Positions 53,471-63,426 of a stretch of DNA of 64,000 nt are shown piece after piece. The stretch comes from Winogradskyella arenosi (GTDB lineage Bacteria; Bacteroidota; Bacteroidia; Flavobacteriales; Flavobacteriaceae). A model generated the notes under the pieces. It ran no database searches and was not told the origin of the DNA. It saw only the letters and a program-made list of their open reading frames with translations. Each line of letters begins with the position of its first letter. Within the stretch, counting starts at the first letter, position 1. The DNA lies in contig NZ_QPJO01000004.1 of NCBI RefSeq assembly GCF_003337305.1, positions 310,001 through 374,000 on the forward strand. Reading direction: 5' to 3'. Both the position numbers and the translations under genes were made by a program.

Positions 53471-53614
53471 AGCATATTAGACCGTAAAAATAGCTGTTAA
53501 TAGGGCGTTAAATTTGGCGTTAAATAGTCGTTAAAATGAAAATCAAAATCAATAAATTTCTAATTTTAATCGTTAGAAATATAATTAAATAGTTAAACTT
53601 AAATCTGAAAAATT

Positions 53615-55024
53615 ATGAAGAAGATTATAACATTGGTGTTTGTTTCTGCATTAGGTGGTCTATTAACATTAGGAGGATACAAACTTTTTGTGGAAGAAAA
53701 CGGGCAAGATCTTTTGGTTGAGCAGCGCTCCGATTTCCCTGTATTTGTCCCGACCAATACAACGAATACTTTAAATACAAATGCTAGTAGCGCCCCAAAT
53801 TTCGTAAACGCGGCCGAAAAATCTTTAGATGCGGTTGTACATGTTAAAAACACCTCTGTAGTTTCTGCTCCGACTACTATGCAAGATTTGTTTTTCGGAC
53901 GTCAGTCGCAACGTGCTCAAGTTGGTACTGGTAGCGGCGTGGTTATTTCGCCAACAGGTTATATTGTGACCAATAACCATGTGATTAAAAATGCCAATGA
54001 AATTAGCATCACCTTAAATAATAATAAAGTCTATAATGCTGAATTAATTGGAACCGATGAAACCACGGATATCGCTTTATTAAAAATTGAGACTGATGAA
54101 GACTTACCTTTTATGGCTTTTGGAGATTCTGATAATGCTAAGGTTGGCGAATGGGTTCTTGCCGTTGGTAATCCTTTTAATTTAAACTCAACCGTAACTG
54201 CGGGAATTATCAGTGCGAAATCTAGAGATTTATCAGGACAGCATATGCAATCATTCATTCAAACCGATGCGGCTGTAAACCCTGGAAACTCTGGAGGTGC
54301 TTTAGTGAACACCAACGGAGATTTAATTGGGATCAACACCGCAATTTCATCGCAAACAGGTTCATATATAGGGTATTCTTTTGCCGTACCTAGTAATATT
54401 GCACGTAAGATTGTGAATGATATTATGGAATATGGTAATGTACAAAATGGAATTTTAGGCGTTGTGGGTGGTGCCCTAAATAGTGCTGCTGCAGAAGAAT
54501 TAGGGACCGATATTACCGAAGGTTTTTATGTTAGTGAGGTACAAGAAGATACCGGAGCTTCTAAAGCAGGTATAAAATCTGGTGATATTATTAAGAAAAT
54601 TGATAAAGTGGAGATTCATAAGTTTTCAGACTTAACAGGATATTTAAAAACCAAGAGCCCTGATGATGTTGTTAATGTTACATTATTGCGAGATGGCGAC
54701 TTAGAGGAAGTACCGGTGACCTTATTAAAGCCAACGAGTTATACCCTCCCGACTATTGGTTTGATTAAGAATCCTACAGAGAAGGAATTAAAGCGTTTTA
54801 AATCGGATTATGGAGTTAAAATTTCAGAATTAGATGAAAACTACAGAGCCAACTGGATAAAAAGTGGTGTGGAAGAGGGAAGTATTATTACCAAAATAAA
54901 CGGTAAAAAACTATACACGGTTGAAGATGCACAGAGCGCGATTAAAACCCGTCGTTATAACGAACCGCTTCAAATTGAAGTCATCAATAAAAACGGAGAG
55001 AAAGTCGTTTATAATTTCAGATAA
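53615..55024 (+). CDS. HtrA/DegP-type periplasmic serine protease
   Basis: 469 aa. N-terminal membrane anchor or signal (ITLVFVSALGGLLTLGGYKL). The trypsin-like triad is intact: H122 (VTNNHVIKN), D152 (ETTDIALLKI) and S226 (NPGNSGGALV). Two PDZ domains follow (about 280-370, with VSEVQEDTGASKAGIKSGDI, and 390-469). HtrA proteases degrade or refold damaged envelope proteins. It is followed by a strong terminator and appears monocistronic. Confidence 0.93.
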   Translation: MKKIITLVFVSALGGLLTLGGYKLFVEENGQDLLVEQRSDFPVFVPTNTTNTLNTNASSAPNFVNAAEKSLDAVVHVKNTSVVSAPTTMQDLFFGRQSQRAQVGTGSGVVISPTGYIVTNNHVIKNANEISITLNNNKVYNAELIGTDETTDIALLKIETDEDLPFMAFGDSDNAKVGEWVLAVGNPFNLNSTVTAGIISAKSRDLSGQHMQSFIQTDAAVNPGNSGGALVNTNGDLIGINTAISSQTGSYIGYSFAVPSNIARKIVNDIMEYGNVQNGILGVVGGALNSAAAEELGTDITEGFYVSEVQEDTGASKAGIKSGDIIKKIDKVEIHKFSDLTGYLKTKSPDDVVNVTLLRDGDLEEVPVTLLKPTSYTLPTIGLIKNPTEKELKRFKSDYGVKISELDENYRANWIKSGVEEGSIITKINGKKLYTVEDAQSAIKTRRYNEPLQIEVINKNGEKVVYNFR

Positions 55025-55045
55025 AACGCGAAGAAATATCGACCT

Positions 55046-55090
55046 AAAACCCCTTCAGAATTTACGTTTCTGAAGGGGTTTTATTTTTAC
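55046..55090 (+). terminator. Terminator of the HtrA-type gene
   Basis: A 15 bp stem AAAACCCCTTCAGAA (55046-55060) with its complement (55068-55082), 7-base loop, followed by a T-rich run. Confidence 0.92.
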
Positions 55091-55123
55091 ATCAAACAGG
55101 CTACGAAAACGTTTGAAATATGT

Positions 55124-55131
55124 TATTTTTG
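55124..55131 (+). promoter_or_regulatory. -7 box of the GAPDH gene
   Basis: TATTTTTG is a perfect -7 match, 32 bases before the chosen ATG at 55164. It lies inside a longer reading frame starting at 55113, so that longer start is excluded by this promoter. Confidence 0.45.
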
Positions 55132-55163
55132 CGCAAAATCTAAATCACTTAAACCACGAAAAC

Positions 55164-56612
55164 ATGGGATTTAATACCACTTATGAAAAAGAATTAGCAT
55201 TTCAAGCTGATCGACGAAAAGCCACCGTAGAATTTATTAGAATTGTTAGCGATTTATGGTATGATAAATCCATAGAATTGGTATTGTTTAGAAACCAATT
55301 AATAGATAGAAACGTCAGTGAAATTTTAAACTTACATGAGTACGCCGGTAAATTTGTTCAAAAGCCAATTTCTATTTTTGATTCTGTAGAAATAGCTCAG
55401 GCCATTAGTACCTTAAACTTACCTCCTGCCAAGTTAGATATTGGTAAACTTACCTATGAATTTCATTTAGAAGATCAGAAATACGCCAATGCGACCGCAT
55501 TTGTAGCTTCAAAATTAGGTAACGCTAAAGACAATAAAAATATAGAACCTAAAGATGTTGTACTCTATGGTTTTGGTAGAATTGGACGTTTAGTGGCCCG
55601 TGAATTAATGACAAGAACGGGTAAAGGCAACCAATTAAGACTAAGAGCAATTGTAACGCGAGGAGAGATTAATGAAACGGTATTAGAAAAACGAGCGTCC
55701 TTATTAAGAAACGATTCGGTACATGGGGATTTCTCTGGAATTGTAAATTTAGATACCGAAAATTCAGCCTTAATTATTAATGGAACTACGGTAAAAATGA
55801 TATCAGCCAATGCTCCTGAAAGTATAGATTACACCGCTTATGGTATAAATAAAGCTTTAATTATAGATAATACTGGAGCCTTTAGAGATAAAGAAGCCTT
55901 AAGTCGCCATTTAAAATCAAAAGGTGTAGATAAAGTTCTTTTAACAGCCCCAGGTAGAGGCATCCCTAATATTGTTCATGGTGTTAATCATTTAGAGCAT
56001 AATCCTGATAAGGTAAAAATCTTCTCTGCAGCATCTTGTACCACAAATGCCATAACCCCTGTGTTAAAAGCTATTGAAAATTCTTTCGGCATTAAAACGG
56101 GACATTTAGAAACCATACATGCTTACACCAATGATCAGAACTTAGTCGATAATTTTCATTCTAAGTACCGCCGTGGAAGAGCTGCTAGTTTAAATATGGT
56201 TATTACCGAGACCGGAGCTGGTAAAGCCGTTAGCAAAGCACTTCCTTCCTTAGAAGGTAAACTGACCTCTAATGCTATACGGGTTCCTGTTCCTAATGGA
56301 TCTTTAGCAATACTTAATTTGGAATTAGAGAATGAAGCTTCTGTAACGCATATCAATACCGTAATGAAAAAGTATGCACTAGAAGGAGATCTTGTAGAAC
56401 AGATTAAATATGAAATGAGTGATGAGTTGGTATCTAGCGATATTGTTGGAAGCTCTGCCCCTTCTATATACGATAGTAAAGCAACCATTGTAAGAAAAGA
56501 TGGAAAAAATGCCATCCTATATATATGGTATGACAATGAATATGGCTATAGTCAGCAAGTCATTCGGTTAGCCAAGTATGTTTCTAAAGTGAGACGCTAT
56601 ACCTATTATTAA
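55164..56612 (+). CDS. Glyceraldehyde-3-phosphate dehydrogenase, long form
   Basis: 482 aa from ATG at 55164. The first about 130 residues are an N-terminal extension, unlike the standard 335 aa enzyme. The NAD motif is VVLYGFGRIGRLVAREL, and the catalytic Cys lies in FSAASCTTNAITPVLKAI. HAYTNDQNLVDNFH and the C-terminal WYDNEYGYSQQVIRL complete the family. Long GAPDH of this type occurs in Flavobacteriia beside or in place of the short enzyme; its use in glycolysis or gluconeogenesis is not settled by sequence. Confidence 0.93.
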   Translation: MGFNTTYEKELAFQADRRKATVEFIRIVSDLWYDKSIELVLFRNQLIDRNVSEILNLHEYAGKFVQKPISIFDSVEIAQAISTLNLPPAKLDIGKLTYEFHLEDQKYANATAFVASKLGNAKDNKNIEPKDVVLYGFGRIGRLVARELMTRTGKGNQLRLRAIVTRGEINETVLEKRASLLRNDSVHGDFSGIVNLDTENSALIINGTTVKMISANAPESIDYTAYGINKALIIDNTGAFRDKEALSRHLKSKGVDKVLLTAPGRGIPNIVHGVNHLEHNPDKVKIFSAASCTTNAITPVLKAIENSFGIKTGHLETIHAYTNDQNLVDNFHSKYRRGRAASLNMVITETGAGKAVSKALPSLEGKLTSNAIRVPVPNGSLAILNLELENEASVTHINTVMKKYALEGDLVEQIKYEMSDELVSSDIVGSSAPSIYDSKATIVRKDGKNAILYIWYDNEYGYSQQVIRLAKYVSKVRRYTYY

Positions 56613-56723
56613 TTTTATTCAACAAAAAAAGAAACTGAGACTGAAGCCCTTAGCGGGTTTTCGAACAAAAAATTTAGGCTTCTAAAAGCTTTTAAGATCT
56701 AAACTAAATTTTGTCTCGTATAT

Positions 56724-56757
56724 AAATAGCCTTACCTCACCGTAAGGCTATTTGTTT
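56724..56757 (+). terminator. Terminator after the GAPDH gene
   Basis: AAATAGCCTTAC (56724-56735) pairs with GTAAGGCTATTT (56742-56753), 6-base loop, followed by a T-rich stretch. It lies 111 bases after the stop. Confidence 0.85.
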
Positions 56758-56760
56758 ACT

Positions 56761-56791
56761 AATAATTTTATGAAGTCTTCATAAAATTATT
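56761..56791. promoter_or_regulatory. Perfect 31-base palindrome upstream of the coiled-coil gene
   Basis: AATAATTTTATGAAG (56761-56775), a single T, and its exact reverse complement (56777-56791). The one-base centre argues for a protein-binding operator over an RNA hairpin. It ends 47 bases before the gene at 56839. Confidence 0.5.
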
Positions 56792-56838
56792 ATCTTGGCA
56801 TACTTTTAAATCTAACACAACTCTAAATTACACCTAAG

Positions 56839-57447
56839 ATGAAATTCTTAACTAAAGTCACTGTGGTTCTTGCAGTTACATTAAGTTTGCAATTTGTAAG
56901 CGCCCAAACAGATGTCGATAAAGAAGATAAACTATCTCTAAATGAGGGTAGTATCGACAATCAATTTGAATTTGTAATCCGACGCTCTAATAGCTGGCAA
57001 GAATATAAAACGGTTAAAAAAACTTGGCTTTATGCTTTAAAAGCACACACCTTAGATTCTTTAAAAGCGGTGCATAAAGATCTTACTGATACACAAGCGG
57101 TGGTTAGCCGACAAGCTGAAGAAATTGAAACTTTAAAAAGTAATTTATCAAGTACTGAAGCCACATTGAATGCTACAAACGATGAAAAAGATAACATCTC
57201 CCTATTTGGTATTCAAACCGATAAAGGAAGTTACAAAGCCTTAATGTGGAGTATCATTGGAGCCCTATTAGCTTTACTCCTCTTCTTTATTTATAAGTTT
57301 AAAGGCAGTAATTCTGCAACACGTGAAGCCAAATTTAAACTTGGAGAGGTAGAAACTGAATTTGAAGAACATCGACGCAACGCCCTAGAACGTGAACAAA
57401 AAGTAAGACGTCAATTACAAGATGAGCTTAATAAGCATAAGTCTTAA
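56839..57447 (+). CDS. Secreted/membrane coiled-coil protein
   Basis: 202 aa. Signal peptide (KFLTKVTVVLAVTLSLQFVS), acidic linker, then a helix (about 45-60) and a heptad-rich coiled coil (about 75-125, LDSLKAVHKDLTDTQAVVSR). A membrane helix lies near 134-152 (LMWSIIGALLALLLFFIYKF) and a charged cytoplasmic tail (about 160-202) rich in Glu/Arg/Lys. Homologues sometimes carry a tRNA methyltransferase name, probably from the neighbouring trmD; no methyltransferase motif is present. Function unknown. Confidence 0.7.
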   Translation: MKFLTKVTVVLAVTLSLQFVSAQTDVDKEDKLSLNEGSIDNQFEFVIRRSNSWQEYKTVKKTWLYALKAHTLDSLKAVHKDLTDTQAVVSRQAEEIETLKSNLSSTEATLNATNDEKDNISLFGIQTDKGSYKALMWSIIGALLALLLFFIYKFKGSNSATREAKFKLGEVETEFEEHRRNALEREQKVRRQLQDELNKHKS

Positions 57448-57465
57448 TAACACTAACTACACATT

Positions 57466-57500
57466 AAAATCCGTAATCTTGCATTACGGATTTTTTGTTT
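57466..57500 (+). terminator. Terminator of the coiled-coil gene
   Basis: AAAATCCGTAAT (57466-57477) with ATTACGGATTTT (57483-57494), 5-base loop, T run following. Confidence 0.92.
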
Positions 57501-57667
57501 TTAAGCGTACTAAATGGTTTCCCCTTAGAACGACTGCGCTAGTATAGCCTGTTTTCTCTAGCCTTGTACACTTTAAAACTATGGCGATTTATCATATGGA
57601 TTCCCGCGATAAATAACATCACTTTTTTTCAAGGTTTCCCACATTAAAATTCCCAAAATTGATTAAC

Positions 57668-57701
57668 TTTAAATACGATTTTCACAAATACCGTATTTAA
57701 A
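57668..57701 (+). promoter_or_regulatory. Inverted repeat touching the hemG start
   Basis: TTTAAATACG (57668-57677) and CGTATTTAAA (57692-57701) are perfect complements with a 14-base spacer, ending one base before the ATG at 57703. It could be an operator or a hairpin that hides the ribosome-binding region. Confidence 0.5.
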
Positions 57702-57702
57702 A

Positions 57703-58245
57703 ATGGAAGCCCCTAACATCGGAATTATTTATGCTTCAGTAGATGGACATACGAAGAAGATTTGTGAACATTTACAGCGCATTTTAAGCCAAGAAAACAT
57801 ACCCACAGCCCTCTATTCCATAGATAACTTTGATGCCCAGGTTTCAGATTTTCATACCTTGATTATTGGAGCGAGTATCCGCTATGGCAAACACCATAAA
57901 AAGGTTCTAAAATTTATAGCCCAAAACCGTACCGCTTTAAACCAAATTAAAACAGCTTTTTTTTCCGTGAATTTAGTCGCACGTAATCAAGACAAAAACA
58001 GTCCTGAGACCAACCCTTACCTTATCAATTTTTTAAAACAAACCCAATGGGTACCCAATAGTGTTGAAGTGTTTGCAGGGCAACTTGATTATAAGTCCTA
58101 TTCCTTTTTAGATCGTATCATGATTCAATTCATCATGAAATTAACCCATGGCCCCACAAAATCTGAGACTGCCATTGATTATACCGACTGGAATAAAGTA
58201 AAAAATTTCGGATTGAGAATTAAAGAGCAACTCCTTAAATCTTAA
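57703..58245 (+). CDS. hemG: Menaquinone-dependent protoporphyrinogen IX dehydrogenase
   Basis: 180 aa. A flavodoxin-like HemG that oxidises protoporphyrinogen to protoporphyrin in heme synthesis, passing electrons to menaquinone. Family signs are IGIIYASVDGHTKKICEHL (FMN-binding start), IIGASIRYGKHHKKVLKFI and the C-terminal HGPTKSETAIDYTDWNKV that corresponds to the GGPTD..YTDW region. It stands alone with an inverted repeat at its start. No other heme genes are in this window. Confidence 0.88.
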   Translation: MEAPNIGIIYASVDGHTKKICEHLQRILSQENIPTALYSIDNFDAQVSDFHTLIIGASIRYGKHHKKVLKFIAQNRTALNQIKTAFFSVNLVARNQDKNSPETNPYLINFLKQTQWVPNSVEVFAGQLDYKSYSFLDRIMIQFIMKLTHGPTKSETAIDYTDWNKVKNFGLRIKEQLLKS

Positions 58246-58356
58246 TACACCAAGGTTAAAATTCCTTTTTTCCAACATAAAATTACACCTCAGTGCTGCA
58301 ATAGCTAAAAAATCACATCAATTATACATATCTTCGCAGCCTTATAAAATGAAGTC

Positions 58357-59040
58357 ATGCGCATAGATATTATCACGGTATTACCAGAACTTTTAAAAAG
58401 TCCTTTTGAAGCTTCCATCTTAAAACGAGCTATTGAAGCAGGTTTAGTAGAGGTTCATTTTCACAATTTAAGAGATTATGCTACAGGCGGCTATAAATCT
58501 GTAGATGACACCCAATTTGGTGGTGGTGCTGGTATGGTTATGACGATTGAGCCTATTGCGAAATGTATTACCAAATTACAAAGTGAAAGGCATTATGATG
58601 AGCTTATTTATATGACCCCCGATGGAGAGACTTTAAACCAAAGTATTGCCAACCAAACCTCACTAAAAGAAAACATCATTATTCTTTGTGGTCATTATAA
58701 AGGTGTAGATCAGCGTGTACGCGATCGCTTTATCACTAGAGAAATTTCTATAGGCGACTACGTCTTATCTGGTGGCGAACTTGGTGCAGCCGTCTTATGC
58801 GATGCTGTAATCCGCTTAATTCCTGGGGTTCTTGGAAACGAAACCTCTGCATTAACAGATTCTTTTCAAGATAATTTATTGGCACCGCCTATCTACACCA
58901 AACCTAGAGAATACGATGGTATGAAAGTCCCTGAGGTCCTCTTTAGTGGCAACTTTCCTAAAATAGAGAAATGGAGAGAAGAACAGGCCTACAAACGCAC
59001 CAAAGAAAGACGACCAGACTTATTAGAAGGTGAGCTTTAA
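58357..59040 (+). CDS. trmD: tRNA (guanine-N1-)-methyltransferase TrmD
   Basis: 227 aa, standard. Methylates N1 of G37 next to the anticodon to prevent frameshifting. The SPOUT trefoil-knot segments are [18 protein letters not shown] and [27 protein letters not shown] is the early loop and [20 protein letters not shown] the C-terminal region. It precedes rplS as in many bacteria but here rplS has its own promoter. Confidence 0.97.
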   Translation: MRIDIITVLPELLKSPFEASILKRAIEAGLVEVHFHNLRDYATGGYKSVDDTQFGGGAGMVMTIEPIAKCITKLQSERHYDELIYMTPDGETLNQSIANQTSLKENIIILCGHYKGVDQRVRDRFITREISIGDYVLSGGELGAAVLCDAVIRLIPGVLGNETSALTDSFQDNLLAPPIYTKPREYDGMKVPEVLFSGNFPKIEKWREEQAYKRTKERRPDLLEGEL

Positions 59041-59084
59041 ACAACAAGCTTAGCGCTAATTTTTCTATTTTTTACCCAAGAGTA

Positions 59085-59114
59085 TTGTGTATATTTAAAA
59101 AAGTATTACTTTTG
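59085..59114 (+). promoter_or_regulatory. Promoter of rplS
   Basis: TTG at 59085-59087, 19-base spacer, then TACTTTTG at 59107-59114, a perfect -7 box. This is the best promoter match in the window and makes rplS independent of trmD. Confidence 0.65.
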
Positions 59115-59120
59115 CAAACC

Positions 59121-59188
59121 AATTTGGACCAACCTCTGGCGAGAATCGTGAATGTTGCTTTAGATCAAACAATTATAAATAAAATAAA
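59121..59188 (+). ncRNA. Candidate structured L19 leader
   Basis: The transcript from the 59085-59114 promoter has a leader of about 65-70 bases. Within it CAAC near 59130 can pair with GTTG near 59154, enclosing a small CTC-TGGC-GAG hairpin. I recall an L19 leader motif being reported in Flavobacteria, which is consistent, but I cannot check the match here. Such leaders allow autoregulation by the ribosomal protein. Confidence 0.45.
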
Positions 59189-59539
59189 ATGAGTTCTTTA
59201 ATAAAATTTGTACAAGACGAATTTGTAACCCGTAAAGACTTTCCTGAATTTAGTGCTGGTGATACAATCACAGTATACTATGAAATTAGAGAAGGTGAAA
59301 AAGTTCGTACACAGTTCTTTAGAGGTGTTGTATTACAACGTAAAGGAAGCGGATCTTCTGAAACGTTTACAATCCGTAAAATGTCTGGTACCGTTGGTGT
59401 AGAGCGTATCTTCCCAGTAAACTTACCTGCTTTACAAAAAGTAGAAGTTAACAAACGTGGTAAAGTACGTAGAGCTAGAATTTTCTACTTCAGAGGTCTT
59501 ACTGGTAAAAAAGCAAGAATTAAAGAAGTTAGAAGATAG
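59189..59539 (+). CDS. rplS: 50S ribosomal protein L19
   Basis: 116 aa. Sits at the 30S/50S interface. Features include FPEFSAGDTITVYYEIREGE, FRGVVLQRKGSGSSETFTI, GVERIFPVNLPALQKVEV and the basic end RRARIFYFRGLTGKKARIKE. It follows its own leader and is closed by a short terminator hairpin at 59563-59592. Confidence 0.97.
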   Translation: MSSLIKFVQDEFVTRKDFPEFSAGDTITVYYEIREGEKVRTQFFRGVVLQRKGSGSSETFTIRKMSGTVGVERIFPVNLPALQKVEVNKRGKVRRARIFYFRGLTGKKARIKEVRR

Positions 59540-59562
59540 TTTCCAACTTATATACAATGATC

Positions 59563-59592
59563 AAAAAGCCTTCTATTTAGAAGGTTTTTTTC
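59563..59592 (+). terminator. Terminator of rplS
   Basis: AAAAAGCCTTCTA pairs with TAGAAGGTTTTTT (one bulged base), ending in a T run. Confidence 0.88.
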
Positions 59593-60028
59593 ATTTATGA
59601 ACTTTTGTTAATAAGTGCTGTTTATAAACTGTTGACACTAAATATGTTAAATAATTATAGAATTCACATATAATTACGTATATTTACATAACAATTAATA
59701 ACAAGATATACTTGGCTCTCAATATTATTTGAGATTTATGTTAATTGCTTACTAAAGATTCGTTCTTTATGTATTGGGATTGTTTTTTGAGGTTGCAGAA
59801 TAATGTATTCTTTTTTTGAATAGATTTTTGTTAGTCAACCATGACACTTAAAGTGAATGATTTCTATTACGACTTAAAGTGAAAAGTTCAAAATTAGTAC
59901 TGTATCATGAAAATTGTATTCGAAAATTATGAGCAATGTTTTACATCTAATACTCATTTATAGGATATTTATAAGTAAGACATCAAAAAAAACAAACCTA
60001 TGAAACAAAAGCATAGCAGATCAATACA

Positions 60029-60058
60029 TTTTGAAAGTTATGAATTGTTTCAATTTTG
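60029..60058 (+). promoter_or_regulatory. Promoter candidate for a small transcript
   Basis: TTTTG (60029-60033), 17-base spacer, CAATTTTG (60051-60058), one mismatch to the -7 consensus. It leads into a segment of about 130 bases that ends at a terminator. Confidence 0.3.
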
Positions 60059-60064
60059 AAGCTA

Positions 60065-60203
60065 GGTCTCTTGAACCATAAATGTTGATGACATTAAATA
60101 ATCATTCAACGGAGTTTGAATTAACTCTATTGGTCACGTAAGAACTACTTCTATGAAAGCCATATCAACACAGATTTCTGAGTGATATGGCTTTTTATTT
60201 GTT
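60065..60203 (+). ncRNA. Candidate small RNA
   Basis: A promoter-like pair at 60029-60058 and an intrinsic terminator at 60156-60203 bound a transcript of about 135 bases with no conventional gene. Its only reading frame with a start is a 19 codon ORF at 60082-60141. It does not match tmRNA, RNase P RNA or SRP RNA as far as I can tell. Confidence 0.35.
60156..60203 (+). terminator. Orphan intrinsic terminator
   Basis: AAAGCCATATCA (60156-60167) pairs perfectly with TGATATGGCTTT (60183-60194), 15-base loop, followed by a T-rich run. No recognised gene ends just upstream, so it marks an unannotated transcript. Confidence 0.85.
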
Positions 60204-60336
60204 GCATCACCACTCAACTTCTCTCCAATTAATCTTAAAGTCCTGTCCCCTCGCTCTTGTATGCCATTCTCATTACAAACACAATGGCCCACCCCAGTTC
60301 TCATCCAATCTCTGTTTTCTTTTGTATACTTGTAGT

Positions 60337-60909
60337 ATGAAACATTCTGTCTATCAAAAAGATTTTAGTGCTAAGGATTATAGTAAAAATCCCTTAGCGC
60401 TTGCCGAATATAGTTGCTGCACCTTTACCAATTGTAATTTTGAAAATAGTAGTTTAGCGAATATCATTTTTATAGAATGTGAGTTTCAAGATTGTAACCT
60501 GAGTAATGTACAGGTTCAAAATACGGCATTTAACGACGTTGTCTTTACACGTTGTAAAATTTTAGGGGTCAACTTTCAATATTGTAATCCCTTTCTCCTA
60601 GCCTTTCAATTTAGCGATTGTACCTTAAACTTTTGTGCTTTTAATCAATTGAAAATTAATTATACGGTATTTGAGAAGTGCCTTATGAAAAATGTAGATT
60701 TCACAAAATCTGAAGCCAAACATGTCATTTTTAAGTCCTGCTATTTATATCAATCTAGCTTTTATAACACCCAATTACAGCATGCTGATTTTTCAACAGC
60801 CGTAAATTTTTCCATTAATCCGTCAGAAAATATCCTCAAAAATGCGACATTTTCAAAAGAAAATATTTCAGGACTCCTAAATGCCTTCAATATCAAGATA
60901 TTAGATTAA
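60337..60909 (+). CDS. Pentapeptide-repeat protein
   Basis: 190 aa from ATG at 60337. A longer frame from 60187 begins inside the upstream terminator and is not credible. The body repeats the five-residue A(D/N)LXX-type pattern, for example CTFTNCNFENSSLANIIFIE, CEFQDCNLSNVQVQNTAF and CYLYQSSFYNTQLQHADFST, predicting a right-handed quadrilateral helix. Some such proteins shield DNA gyrase (Qnr type); nothing here proves that role. TATACTTG at 60325-60332, one mismatch from a -7 box, lies 4 bases before the ATG. Confidence 0.82.
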   Translation: MKHSVYQKDFSAKDYSKNPLALAEYSCCTFTNCNFENSSLANIIFIECEFQDCNLSNVQVQNTAFNDVVFTRCKILGVNFQYCNPFLLAFQFSDCTLNFCAFNQLKINYTVFEKCLMKNVDFTKSEAKHVIFKSCYLYQSSFYNTQLQHADFSTAVNFSINPSENILKNATFSKENISGLLNAFNIKILD

Positions 60910-60999
60910 ATACAAATATTTAAGACTCAAATTATCATTTTCATAAAATATAAAGGAGTTTACTGACAAACTTATACCTACAAAACTATATCCTTTTCG

Positions 61000-61007
61000 T
61001 ATATTTG
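61000..61007 (+). promoter_or_regulatory. -7 box of icd
   Basis: TATATTTG is a perfect match to the -7 consensus, 48 bases before the ATG at 61056. Confidence 0.5.
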
Positions 61008-61049
61008 CTCAGCTCAATTTCGAGCGCAATTATATTCATTTTATTTTAA

Positions 61050-63278
<2,229 letters not shown>

Positions 63279-63302
63279 TTAATAACACTTTAATGTTATG
63301 TT

Positions 63303-63330
63303 AAAATGCTTCCTCCGGGAAGCTTTTTTT
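63303..63330 (+). terminator. Terminator of icd
   Basis: GCTTCC (63308-63313) pairs with GGAAGC (63318-63323), 4-base loop, preceded by an A run and followed by a T run. Confidence 0.88.
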
Positions 63331-63426
63331 GTGCTTTTAAGTTATTTTTAAGACATCATTACAATCACTTAATTTTGAGACATTTCTAAATAGAAGCGCC
63401 TCAATAAATGTCATCAATCACATCTT

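Larger units (their letters stand above)
59540..60336. other. 800 bp gap with tiny ORFs, repeats and an orphan terminator
   Basis: Apart from the rplS terminator no conventional gene is seen. Four tiny ORFs lie in a row on the plus strand: 59841-59882 (13 aa), 59907-59963 (18 aa), 60000-60059 (19 aa) and 60082-60141 (19 aa). The second and third share an FE-N/S-YE motif. ACTTAAAGTGAA is repeated at 59846-59857 and 59872-59883. A promoter candidate and a strong terminator near 60.03-60.20 kb point to a small transcript. Confidence 0.5.

Noticed and set aside
55113-55163. Longer N-terminus for the GAPDH gene from a TTG at 55113
   Set aside because: The -7 box TATTTTTG at 55124-55131 lies inside this extension, so transcription starts downstream of it; the ATG at 55164 gives a normal N-terminus.
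56839-57447. tRNA (guanine-N1)-methyltransferase
   Set aside because: The name appears on some homologues because trmD is nearby. The sequence is a signal peptide, coiled coil and one membrane helix with no SPOUT fold.
60187-60336. Longer N-terminus for the pentapeptide protein
   Set aside because: It begins within the terminator stem at 60183-60194 and adds residues lacking pentapeptide pattern; the ATG at 60337 is preferred.
59540-60336. tmRNA, RNase P RNA or SRP RNA in the gap
   Set aside because: No tRNA-like end, no GAGGAAAGTCC-type RNase P core and no SRP tetraloop motif could be seen.
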